From: Arthrobacter pigmenti | Lineage (GTDB): Bacteria > Actinomycetota > Actinomycetes > Actinomycetales > Micrococcaceae | Length of the DNA stretch: 64,000 nt | Direction: 5' to 3' | Assembly: GCF_011927905.1 (NCBI RefSeq) | Contig: NZ_JAATJL010000001.1 | Span: 2,294,001 to 2,358,000, forward strand | In this document: positions 43,224 to 51,900 of the stretch, piece after piece | Layout of the letters: every line of letters starts with the position of its first letter | Numbering within the stretch: the first letter of the stretch is position 1 | Notes under the pieces: model-generated | The model's database searches: none | Seen by the model: only the letters and a program-made list of their open reading frames with translations | Told to the model about the DNA's origin: nothing | Made by a program: the position numbers and the translations under genes

Positions 43224-44420
43224 TCAGTTGCAGGCGGCGCTCAGAAAGGTTTCCGCAACAACCAGGCGTCGCTGCGCATCCTGACGCCAGCGCTCGCCCG
43301 CGCGCGCAGGTGCTGCATGCTTGGCTCCGGCGACAAGAGTGAGTGCGACCCCCGCGGCTCGCGCATTCAGCGCTGCCCGGTCAACCCGCGTCTCGAAGTC
43401 TTCGGCGAATCGCGCGACAGCTGCAGGAACGTGCACGTAGCGATCGTCCAGGCAGGGAAGGACGGCGAGATGGGCGAGGAAGCAGGCGAGGTCGTCAACG
43501 AGGTGGCCCGGGCCAAGGGCATCGACATCCAGCAGACCCGTCACGTGACCGTCGGCGACCAGTAAGTTTCCCTCGTAGAAGTCGCCGTGGGTGGGCACCA
43601 GCGGACCGGTCGGCGCCGATCGCACAACCTGTTCCACACGTGACGCAAGCGCCGTGATCCGCTCCGCTTCCGCCGGAAGTACGGCCGCAGCGCCCTTCGC
43701 ATAGTCCCGGACGCGTTCCGCCCAGGACTGCCGCGCGGGAAGCTCCAGCGCGGCCGGGGGGAACCGTTCCAGCAGCTCGACCAGCGCGAGAGGGTCCAGG
43801 TCCCGCGCTCCGTCCGCCATCAGCCGTTCCGCGAGCGGCACTCCGTTTGCAGCCTGGGTGACGAGGACGTCCTTCCCGGGCGAATCGAAGGTTCGTGGGA
43901 CAGGAACACCCACTCCGTAGAGGAGCTCGTGGCGGTCACGAAGCGCAGCCGCCCGCCCGCGCCGCAGTACTTTGAGGAACATACTGCTTCCCGCTCCCTC
44001 GGCGCGCAGAACCGCGCGGCGCAACGGCCGGTAGCTCACCGTGGTGATGTTGGCGGCATCGATACCGAACAGCGCCGGGCCCACCGACCGCGCGTCACTT
44101 GCCCACGGCATACCCGGCAGGAGTGGGTCGTGCGGGTGGCTCCAGGCGATGAGCTCCTCACCGCGTGGCCCGGCGACCCTCGCAGAGCGAGGCGGGTTCC
44201 CAGGCAACTCCGCGGTCGTTACGCAGAGGAATCCGTCCAGAACCGCGCCGGCATGAATGGTTTGAACAGCGAAGATTCCCGTAACTCCGGCGCCCGGGCG
44301 GTGGTGAATCCGGAGCAGGCGCCATCCCTGCACGGTGGTTCCGAGCACTGCCGCGGCAGCTTCGATCGAAGGGCCGATACCGCGCCCTTCGAGGAGCGCC
44401 AGTTCGTCGGACTCGCTCAT
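43224..44420 (-). CDS. Aminoglycoside-phosphotransferase-fold kinase, substrate unknown
   Basis: A 398-residue protein of the APH/choline-kinase fold. The catalytic loop HGDFYEGNLL and the metal-binding LLDVDALGPG are present in the C-terminal half; an N-terminal region of about 130 residues is not typical of resistance enzymes. It could phosphorylate a sugar or other small molecule. The spacing of 21 nt after the upstream membrane-protein gene suggests one transcript. Confidence 0.8.
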   Translation of the reverse strand: MSESDELALLEGRGIGPSIEAAAAVLGTTVQGWRLLRIHHRPGAGVTGIFAVQTIHAGAVLDGFLCVTTAELPGNPPRSARVAGPRGEELIAWSHPHDPLLPGMPWASDARSVGPALFGIDAANITTVSYRPLRRAVLRAEGAGSSMFLKVLRRGRAAALRDRHELLYGVGVPVPRTFDSPGKDVLVTQAANGVPLAERLMADGARDLDPLALVELLERFPPAALELPARQSWAERVRDYAKGAAAVLPAEAERITALASRVEQVVRSAPTGPLVPTHGDFYEGNLLVADGHVTGLLDVDALGPGHLVDDLACFLAHLAVLPCLDDRYVHVPAAVARFAEDFETRVDRAALNARAAGVALTLVAGAKHAAPARAGERWRQDAQRRLVVAETFLSAACN

Positions 44421-44441
44421 TGCGAGCGTGATTCGAAGCTC

Positions 44442-45347
44442 CTACGCGCGGCGCCGCTGCAGGATATCGTCCAGATTCATACGGGGAGTGGCGGGCGCCT
44501 CAACTTTCGGGGCCACCGCACCGTTCTTGATGGGCGTCTTCGTCTGCGGCTTTGGAGCGTCCGGCAGATCAAGGGGAGCAGGGTCCCCACGTTCGGCCTT
44601 TGGCGCCTCAACGTAGGTGGGCTTGGGAACCTCGACGGGCTGCCACGGCGCCCCCTGCCCGATCGCCGGGTCTCCCGCTTCCGCTGCCACGGCCAGCGCC
44701 GCAGCACGGAGCTCAGCGGCAGTGAAGGGGTTGGCAACCGGTTCGGAGGCGTCGTCGTCGTCGGCTGTTGTGGTGCCGGCAGGCGCGCTCTCGCCGTCAA
44801 ACAGTTTGGTGGGGCGCTGAACCGCGGGATCCTCGTGTTCGGCGGGCGCGGCCGACTGTTCCGCTGCCGGGCGTGCAGCACCGGCACGACGACGACGGCG
44901 GTCGCGAAGGGCAAGCGTGCGCAACGCCACCACGCTGACTATGGCGACCAGCAGCGCCAACACCGGCACAACGGAGGGAATCACGGCCATCACGGCAAGC
45001 ACGGACGTGACCAGCGCAGTTACAACACTCACGGAGCCAGCAAGGGCAATACCCAACCGGCCCCAACGCACCCGGAACTCCGGCGGCGCAGGGTGCGTCC
45101 GCTGACTGGCGCCCGAAGCGACATTTCCTGCGCGGCGGGATGCGGAAGCGGGTTCCTCTGTGCTGGACATGTTCATGACGCTCCTTTGGAAACCGGCGTC
45201 CCCGGCTGCGGTGCTGGAAAGTGCGCTAGTAATGGATCCGACGGCCGGCTGGGACACCCGACGACGCAGAAGATACGGGGCAACCCAGATAAGCCAGAGC
45301 CCGACAATCGCCGCCAGTACCACCGAGCTGTTCAGAGAGAAGTCCAC
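44442..45347 (-). CDS. Membrane protein of the galU-rimJ neighbourhood
   Basis: A 301-residue protein with an N-terminal helix (VVLAAIVGLWLIWVAPYLL), a polar loop of about 75 residues, two helices (about residues 105-150), an arginine run (RDRRRRRAG) and a long Pro/Ala/acidic cytoplasmic-like C-terminus. Position after rimJ and galU resembles that of mycobacterial Rv0996, a conserved membrane protein of unknown function; similarity itself was not tested. Confidence 0.7.
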   Translation of the reverse strand: MDFSLNSSVVLAAIVGLWLIWVAPYLLRRRVSQPAVGSITSALSSTAAGDAGFQRSVMNMSSTEEPASASRRAGNVASGASQRTHPAPPEFRVRWGRLGIALAGSVSVVTALVTSVLAVMAVIPSVVPVLALLVAIVSVVALRTLALRDRRRRRAGAARPAAEQSAAPAEHEDPAVQRPTKLFDGESAPAGTTTADDDDASEPVANPFTAAELRAAALAVAAEAGDPAIGQGAPWQPVEVPKPTYVEAPKAERGDPAPLDLPDAPKPQTKTPIKNGAVAPKVEAPATPRMNLDDILQRRRA

Positions 45348-45442
45348 TTACAAAACGTTAGGAGCAGAGTGGGCCGTGGACCCTCATTCAACCCGGTGTG
45401 TCCCCGCTGGAATCCTGGAAGTTGGGCAGCGGGTGCGAAACC

Positions 45443-46054
45443 TCAGCGATGGAACGCAAGCCAGCGGCGGAGCAAGCCGCCAGGCACCTCGTCCGCAGTC
45501 AACGCGAAGGAGCGGTGGTCCGCCCATGAACCTGCGATGTGCAGGTAGTCCTTTCGAATGCCTTCGTCGCGGAATCCAAGCTTGCGCACCACACTGAGGC
45601 TCGCCGCGTTCTCGGGCCGGATGTTGATCTCCATGCGATGCAGCCCGAGTTCCCAGAAGCAGTAGTCGGTGGCAAGCGCGACGGCGGTGGGTGCGATACC
45701 GCGTCCGGCGCGGTCCCTTGCCACCCAGTAGCCGAGCGTTGCCGTCAGCGCCGATCCCCACACGATCCCGGAAACCGTCAGCTGCCCCACGATCGGCCGC
45801 CTGCCACCTTGCCGCTCAGTGATGACGAACGGCAGGGCGCTGGCCGCCCGAGCCTGCGAATTCAGGGCACGCACCATCTCGTGATAGTTGGGGAGGTAGC
45901 CGCCCGGTGCGGGGTTCGAGGCTTCCCACGGCGAGAGCCAATCCAGGTTGCGCTGCCGCAACTCCATCCATTCCCGCTTGTCGCGGTGGCGAATGGGGCG
46001 AAGGAATAGGTCTTCGGATTCCAGGGTCACCGGCCAGGCGAACCGCCCCCACAT
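45443..46054 (-). CDS. rimJ: GNAT N-acetyltransferase, RimJ type
   Basis: A 203-residue acetyltransferase similar in layout to RimJ/RimL ribosomal-protein N-terminal acetyltransferases: LRPIRHRDKREWMELRQRN at the start, the acetyl-CoA region ARDRAGRGIAPTAVALATDYCFW, and IRPENAASLSVVRKLGFRDEG. Start ATG 46054 lies 8 nt after the galU stop. Its target is not proven. Confidence 0.85.
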   Translation of the reverse strand: MWGRFAWPVTLESEDLFLRPIRHRDKREWMELRQRNLDWLSPWEASNPAPGGYLPNYHEMVRALNSQARAASALPFVITERQGGRRPIVGQLTVSGIVWGSALTATLGYWVARDRAGRGIAPTAVALATDYCFWELGLHRMEINIRPENAASLSVVRKLGFRDEGIRKDYLHIAGSWADHRSFALTADEVPGGLLRRWLAFHR

Positions 46055-46062
46055 GTTCGTGG

Positions 46063-46965
46063 CTAGCCGTCGAGGGAACCGGTGAACTCCCGCAGCCACG
46101 CCCGCAGGTCGGGGCCGAGGTCTTCACGTTCGGATGACAGGGTGACCACTGCCTTGAGGTAGCTGAGTTTGTCCCCGGTGTCGTAGCGACGGCCGCGGAA
46201 AACCACGCCGTATACCCCGGAGCCCTCACCCTCGGCAGCTGCAAGGGTCTGCAGTGCGTCGGTCAACTGAATCTCGCCGCCGCGGCCCGGACCGGTCTGC
46301 TCAAGTACGTCGAACACCCGCGGATGGAGCACGTACCGGCCGATCACGGCAAGGTTCGAGGGCGCCTCATCAACTGCAGGCTTCTCCACCAGTTCATTCA
46401 CCCGGACGTAGTCCGCCCCGTCCATCGGGGAAATATCAGCACAACCGTAGGCACTGATCTGGGCAGGATCGACCTCAATCAGGGCAATCACAGAACCGCC
46501 GGTCTTTGCCTGGACCTCGATCATGGTTTCAAGTAGTTCATCGCGCTCATCGATGAGGTCATCGCCGAGCAGAACTGCGAACGGCTCATCGCCGACATGC
46601 AGCCTTGCACGCAGCACCGCATGGCCCAGACCCTTGGGGTCCCCCTGGCGCAGATAATGGATGTCCCCGAGCTCGGACGCTACGCGAACGGCGGCGAGCT
46701 TCTCATGGTCGCCTTTGTCCTCGAGGATCTGTTCGATGAAGGGCACACGGTCGAAGTGGTCCTCCAGCGAACGCTTGTTTCGGCCGGTGATCATCAGGAC
46801 GTCATTGATCCCTGCGTTGACAGCTTCCTCCACCACGTACTGGATGGCCGGCTTGTCGACAACGGGCAGCATTTCCTTGGGCATTGCCTTGGTTGCAGGA
46901 AGGAACCGGGTACCCAGGCCTGCTGCGGGAATGACGGCCTTATTCACTCTTGGTCGCTCAGTCAT
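46063..46965 (-). CDS. galU: UTP-glucose-1-phosphate uridylyltransferase
   Basis: Makes UDP-glucose from UTP and glucose-1-phosphate, feeding galE and wall glycans. The 300-residue enzyme opens with IPAAGLGTRFLPATKAMPKE, the nucleotide-binding signature, then DKPAIQYVVEEAVNAGI and the LGDDLID segment. TAGTGT lies 6 nt before ATG 46965. It diverges from the cyclo-ligase over 74 bp. Confidence 0.95.
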   Translation of the reverse strand: MTERPRVNKAVIPAAGLGTRFLPATKAMPKEMLPVVDKPAIQYVVEEAVNAGINDVLMITGRNKRSLEDHFDRVPFIEQILEDKGDHEKLAAVRVASELGDIHYLRQGDPKGLGHAVLRARLHVGDEPFAVLLGDDLIDERDELLETMIEVQAKTGGSVIALIEVDPAQISAYGCADISPMDGADYVRVNELVEKPAVDEAPSNLAVIGRYVLHPRVFDVLEQTGPGRGGEIQLTDALQTLAAAEGEGSGVYGVVFRGRRYDTGDKLSYLKAVVTLSSEREDLGPDLRAWLREFTGSLDG

Positions 46966-46971
46966 GGCACA

Positions 46972-46977
46972 ACACTA
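46972..46977 (-). promoter_or_regulatory. Candidate -10 of galU, leaderless
   Basis: TAGTGT on the minus strand ends 6 nt before the ATG. Confidence 0.5.
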
Positions 46978-47026
46978 CAGAATCGCGCGTGTGTTCCGCG
47001 CACGGACTACCTGCCGCGCCCGGCGG

Positions 47027-47032
47027 TAGAGT
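47027..47032 (+). promoter_or_regulatory. Candidate -10 of the cyclo-ligase gene, leaderless
   Basis: TAGAGT lies 7 nt before ATG 47040. Confidence 0.5.
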
Positions 47033-47039
47033 CGGCTTC

Positions 47040-47657
47040 ATGGACTCCGACGTTCGTCTCACTGGCAAGGAAGAACTCAGGCGTGCGCTGCGGGAACGAC
47101 GCACGCAGGTACCTGAGGAGGCCCAGCGCACCGCTGCAGCCTCCCTGTCCGGGCATGTGCTCTCCTGGCTCGCCGCAACCTCGGCTGGGGAGAGTTCGGG
47201 CACGGTCGCCGCATACCTCTCCGGGCCGCCCGAGCCTGGAACCGGGGAACTGCTGCCGGCGCTCCGGAAGGCAGGGTACGACGTCGTCGTGCCTGTGTGT
47301 GAACCGCAGTACCAACTGAGCTGGGTGCGCTGGGAGCCGGGTGTTGAGCTGGCCAAGAGCCCTCGCGCGCCGCTCTTGGAGCCTGTGGGACGCCGATTCC
47401 GCTTCACCGAGCTGGGAACCATTCAGCTGGTTGTTGTTCCCGGCCTGGCGATGGATGCCGCCGGGAATCGCCTGGGTCAGGGCGGAGGCTACTACGACCG
47501 CTTCCTCGCGCAACTTCATGCCGAGCACCCTGCTGCACCCGCCATCGGTTACCTGTATGACGAGGAGGTTCTCCCGAAAGGCAGTTTCGGCGCCACTGTG
47601 CTGGACATGCCACTTCCCGGGGCCTTCACGCCGTCGGGCTACCGGTCGGCGCTGTGA
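47040..47657 (+). CDS. 5-formyltetrahydrofolate cyclo-ligase
   Basis: Converts 5-formyl-THF to 5,10-methenyl-THF with ATP. The 205-residue protein has a basic N-terminal helix (KEELRRALRERR), a central DVVVPVCEPQYQLSWVRW segment and the family block VPGLAMDAAGNRLGQGGGYYDRFLA. Start ATG 47040 is chosen by family length and the -10. It precedes the Ruc-type gene, as in mycobacteria. Confidence 0.93.
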   Translation: MDSDVRLTGKEELRRALRERRTQVPEEAQRTAAASLSGHVLSWLAATSAGESSGTVAAYLSGPPEPGTGELLPALRKAGYDVVVPVCEPQYQLSWVRWEPGVELAKSPRAPLLEPVGRRFRFTELGTIQLVVVPGLAMDAAGNRLGQGGGYYDRFLAQLHAEHPAAPAIGYLYDEEVLPKGSFGATVLDMPLPGAFTPSGYRSAL

Positions 47658-47705
47658 GCCGGACGCTTTGGCCTATTCGATAGAAGTACGTCCGTCAGTG
47701 TAGAA

Positions 47706-47732
47706 TTGGCACTCGGACCGGCGGAGTGCCAA
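47706..47732. promoter_or_regulatory. CIRCE-like operator (HrcA site)
   Basis: TTGGCACTC, nine bases, GAGTGCCAA: the exact 9-9-9 layout of CIRCE, differing from its consensus TTAGCACTC/GAGTGCTAA by one symmetrical base in each arm. It directly follows a TAGAAT hexamer (47701-47706) and covers the expected transcription start, 61 nt before the ruc ATG. Confidence 0.88.
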
Positions 47733-47792
47733 CAATGAACGTGTCAGGGCTTGACGACGGACCGCCACCAGCGTTTTCCCAGGAGGATTTCC

Positions 47793-48128
47793 ATGCCTAC
47801 ATACGCTTACGCCTGCAGGGACTGCGGCCATGCCTTTGACGTACAGCAGTCGTTCTCTGATGACTCACTTTCGGTCTGTCCTGAGTGCGAAGGGCTGCTC
47901 CGGAAGAAGTTCAACAGCGTCGGTGTAGTTTTCAAGGGTTCAGGCTTCTACCGCACGGATTCCCGCTCCAGCTCGTCCTCCGTTGAGGCAGGAAGCGGCT
48001 CCTCTTCGAAGTCATCCCCGGCGTCCGGTTCTGGTTCATCCGACTCATCCTCGTCGGCTGCCAAACCGGCCTCAGGGTCCGCGCCTGCGTCCAGCCCATC
48101 GAAAGCTGCCGCAGCCGCGTCTGCCTGA
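47793..48128 (+). CDS. ruc: FmdB-type zinc-ribbon protein, likely Ruc redox-regulated chaperone
   Basis: A 111-residue protein with an N-terminal zinc ribbon (Cys8, Cys11, Cys29, Cys32) and a disordered Ser/Ala/Pro tail from about residue 55. It matches the design of mycobacterial Rv0991c/Ruc, a chaperone whose cysteines respond to oxidation and which is part of the heat-shock HrcA regulon as I recall it. A CIRCE-like site in the promoter agrees with this. ATG 47793 has AGGAGG 6 nt upstream; the longer frame start at 47751 is not supported. Confidence 0.85.
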   Translation: MPTYAYACRDCGHAFDVQQSFSDDSLSVCPECEGLLRKKFNSVGVVFKGSGFYRTDSRSSSSSVEAGSGSSSKSSPASGSGSSDSSSSAAKPASGSAPASSPSKAAAAASA

Positions 48129-48189
48129 GCCTCAGGGCTACTGACTGCAGTTCCCTGCGCAGACCTGCCAGCCGCACCACCCTTCCTGC

Positions 48190-48234
48190 ACAGCCCGCAC
48201 TATTGGAGCGAGTTCTCCACATAGTGCGGGCTGT
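48190..48234. terminator. Terminator after ruc
   Basis: ACAGCCCGCACTAT (48190-48203) pairs with 48221-48234 in a 14-bp stem; inside it TGGAG and CTCCA (48204-48208, 48215-48219) extend the helix across one bulged base to a 6-nt loop. Confidence 0.9.
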
Positions 48235-48259
48235 TCCAGTTCCGAAGCCGGGCGGCCAA

Positions 48260-48265
48260 TACCGT
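48260..48265 (+). promoter_or_regulatory. Candidate -10 of the SAF-domain gene, leaderless
   Basis: TACCGT ends 7 nt before ATG 48273. Confidence 0.45.
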
Positions 48266-48272
48266 GGTGGGC

Positions 48273-48944
48273 ATGAGCGCATCAACCAGACCAGCCAATC
48301 CGCTTTCAACCCGGGTACGGTCCTTCCTCTTCCGTAAACGGCGGCTGCTCGCGGCCGGCGTGCTGTGCGTGGCCGCCGGCGTTGCCGTCGAAGCGCTCCT
48401 GCCTGCTGAAGCGGAGACCACACCCGTGGTAGCGGCCGCCGCGGATCTTCCTGTGGGCAGCATCATCACGGCTGACCAGCTCGCACTGGTACACCTGCCG
48501 AGGGAGGCAGTTCCGAAGCACGCATACTCGTCGGCTGAGCTCGTGACAGGTCAGCAGCTGGCAACCCCCGTATACGCCGGAGATGTGATTGCCGAGAACT
48601 TCCTCGTTGGTGAGGGGCTGTTGGCGGGAACGGACAAGGGCACCGTCGCCGTGCCGCTCCGGCCGGCCGATGCCTCGACCGTCCAGTTGCTCTCGCCCGG
48701 ACAGCGCGTGGACGTGGTCCTCAGTACGGGAAACGGCTTTGAAGTCTCAGGCAAGAACACCGTGATCGCGAAGGGCCTTCCCATCCTCTGGACCTCGGAG
48801 GAACCGGCCAGCGGGCCGTTCTCCCCCGCCGGCAGTCAGCAAGACGGCCTGGTTGTCGTAGCGGCCAACCCGGATGAAGCGGCAACACTCGCGGGCGCAT
48901 CAAGCAGCGGTCAGGTACACCTTGTGCTCACCGGAGGCGGCTAA
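48273..48944 (+). CDS. SAF-domain membrane protein, CpaB/RcpC type
   Basis: A 223-residue protein: a basic N-terminus, one membrane helix (LLAAGVLCVAAGVAVEALL), then a SAF domain (VVAAAADLPVGSIITADQLALVHLP, residues about 55-110) and a beta-rich RcpC-like part (LSPGQRVDVVL). CpaB/RcpC proteins work in Flp pilus assembly, but no pilus genes are near, so the role is open. A GTG at 48264 is an alternative start. Confidence 0.8.
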   Translation: MSASTRPANPLSTRVRSFLFRKRRLLAAGVLCVAAGVAVEALLPAEAETTPVVAAAADLPVGSIITADQLALVHLPREAVPKHAYSSAELVTGQQLATPVYAGDVIAENFLVGEGLLAGTDKGTVAVPLRPADASTVQLLSPGQRVDVVLSTGNGFEVSGKNTVIAKGLPILWTSEEPASGPFSPAGSQQDGLVVVAANPDEAATLAGASSSGQVHLVLTGGG

Positions 48945-48976
48945 GCGGCAGGGGATCGCAACCGGTCAGTCTTCAC

Positions 48977-51900
48977 CTAGCTCCAATGCGGAGGTTTCTG
49001 TTCCTTCAACCATTCGTCGTGGTTACCATCCTCGTCGTTCCAGGCGCGGGGGTCGTCTTCAGCGGCGCGCTGCGGGATAACGTCCCCGTGCGCTCCGGAT
49101 GATGTTGAAGCCGCTGAACTCGGCTGGGCGGCCAGGGAATCCTGGCCCTCCTGCTCAGGCGACTCCTCCTGCGCTTGCCCGTCGCTGCCAACGACGCCCT
49201 CGGTTGCGGGAGCCTCCCCTGCAGCTCGGATGTCCCCTGCAGCGCGGACATCGTCTTCGGCTGGAGTCCCGTTTGGGGTTCCCGAGTTCATGTTATTTCC
49301 GTTTCCTGCAGCGAGGCCGTTTCCGTCAGCGAGTCCGAGGTACCGGCCAACCAGGTCTGCGCAACCCTCCGGATCGGTGAACACTTCAATCGTCCAAAGC
49401 GGCATATAGCGCCAGCCCATCCGCTCCAGAAGCTGGGGGCGCAACCTGCTGCGTTCACGCACGGTCAGCGCCCGGTAGCGCTCTGTACCGTCAGACTCGA
49501 TGGCCATCGGTGGAACGTATTGATCAGGGTCATCGCCGTCACTCCCCAGCCGGGAGCCGGTCGCCACAATATCCAGGACGCCCTCAGGATGTGCTGAGAC
49601 GTTGCCGCCCCGGTTGCGGAGGCGTTCAATGAGATCGGCCACGAGCGGATCCTCGTTTGTGGAGTCGACCGGCGTGGACGTTGATTGCTGTTCTCCGCCG
49701 GAGAGTTCCCGGCGCAGCAGCTCATAGAAGTCGAGCGCGCCATGTCCGAGCCGTTCAGGGTCGAGGTCCTCCGGGCGGAAGCACGTCAGCACATGCAGAC
49801 GGTAACGCGCGCGGGTCAGGGCGGTGACGAATGTTCCACGACCGCCCGGCACGGACAGCGGACCGAAGTTGTGCAGGGCCCTGCCATGCGGGGTGCGCCC
49901 GAATCCGAGCGAGAAGATGACGGCGTCGCGCGTCAGACCTGCCGCACGATCGATCGGCACAACCCGGAAGGATTCCCTACCGGGTTTGAAGAAGTCGGCA
50001 GCCCAGGGAGCATCCGCCATGGCAAAGCGCACTGCCTCCCCCACGCGCTGTGCGTGGCGGGCGCTGGCCGTAACAACGGCAAGCGAGTAGCTGGGACGGG
50101 AGCGGATGTGCTCGAAAACCAGGTCCACCGCCCTCGTGACCTCGGCCGCGACGCTTTCAACGCCGTCGTGATCGGCGCTCGGCATGCCTGTGCCGTCCGG
50201 CAGGTACTCCACTGTCAGTGCGCGGGCCGCACCTGTAACTTCCGATCCTGACGGCAACCGGGTCAGCGAGCCGTCGTAGAAACGCTCGCTCAAAAAGGAC
50301 GTCAGCGCTTTGTCCACGCCACGGTAAACCTCGCGCAGGGGAAGAGACGGCAGGACCGCACCGAGCGCGGTGAAGGCGCTGGGCAGGTGCTCGGGTGTGG
50401 CGCGGCGCCCGTTTTCGACCGAGACCGTGAAGCTGCGGGGCCCGTCAAGCTGGTCGTCGCCGAAGGCTATGACCTGCCGCGACCGGGCAAGCGCGGGCAC
50501 AACCGACTGCAGGGAGATCGACTCCGCATCGAGCACAATAACGGCGTCGAAGGTCTTTCCCTCAGGGAGTACCAGCGGAAGAACCAGGGGGCTCGCTGCC
50601 CACACGGGCATGAGCGCGGTCACCAGTTCATCGGCGCGGACGCTCAGTGCCTCAAGGTCCGGGGCGCCGTCGCGCAAAAGAGCCCGCAGCTGTTCGGCTT
50701 CCGCGGGCATGGTTTCCAGCGCGGCCTGCCAGCGTTCAGCGAGCGCCCACCGGATCCTGCCCGCGCCGGAAGCGACGTGGGCATTATCCGCCAGCCGGTA
50801 CTCGGCCTCGAGCCTGCGCAGACTTTCGCCGTCGGACATAGCGAGGTAATCATCACCGCTGATCATTGCCTCGAGTGCGGACTGCCACCACGCCAGTTCC
50901 AGTTCCCCGCCGACCTGCCGGGGGCCCACCTCGCGCGCCGCGAGGTCATCCAGCAGCTCTCCGAGCCCGTTCTCGCGCATTTCGTCGATGAGAAGGGTGC
51001 GCTCGGGCAGGGTTGCAAGACTCTGTTTGTCGCGTGCCAGGGCAGCAAGATGGTCTATCAGCTTCTCCACGGGCATCTTCGCGAGTTTTGGTGCACCCGC
51101 TGTGCCTGCCAGTATCCCCGTTATTTCGCGGAGCTGGCCGTCTACCTTCCGGTAGAAATTGTTGATCTCGGCGAGGCCGGTAGGCACGGAAGGGTGCCGT
51201 TCGGTGGTGGCGTATTTCGTCCACAGGGTCCGCTGCTCCTGCACCTCGACCAGAGACTCGTGCAGGTCTGCGATGTGCACGCCCGGCCGGACGTACTCCT
51301 TTGCCACACGGCGCAGCCGGGAGCGTGTCATCGAGCTCATCTCGATCGTCCGCTCGCGACGCCAGGACGAGGAAGCAGTCGCCGAGATCAGGTCCGTAAC
51401 CGGACGGTCAAATATGTCGGGCGTGAATTTGTCGAGGCTTGCCCGCACGGCGACCAGGAGGTCGAGCTGCCCGCCCCATTCCTCGAAGGTGACACCGAGC
51501 TCGATATGCGAGTGCTCGGCGACGGCACGCACTTTGTCCCGCAACAGCGGTATGTCACGCGCAAGATCGACGGCGAGACCGTGAGCGTCTTCGGTTTCCT
51601 TGCGGTTGCGGAGCTTGGCGCCATACCAGGGGCTCTGGGTCGCTTCCTTACTGAAACCACCGAGCTCTGCCGCCCGGCGAAGCCGCGCTGTGAGTTCCGC
51701 CCTGTTGGGAATACTGTCCATGACGCTGCGCTTCAGCCGGACGGTGGTTGCGGGCGCTGGGTTCAGAGAGGTGAGCTCCGCGAGGGACTGCATCGCCTGG
51801 TACGGCGAGCACCCCCAGCGCGATCGAACGTTGTGCAGGGAACGGACGTGGTCAAGCAGTTTGTGGCGGTGGGACACGAGCGTCTCATGCAGCGAATCGA

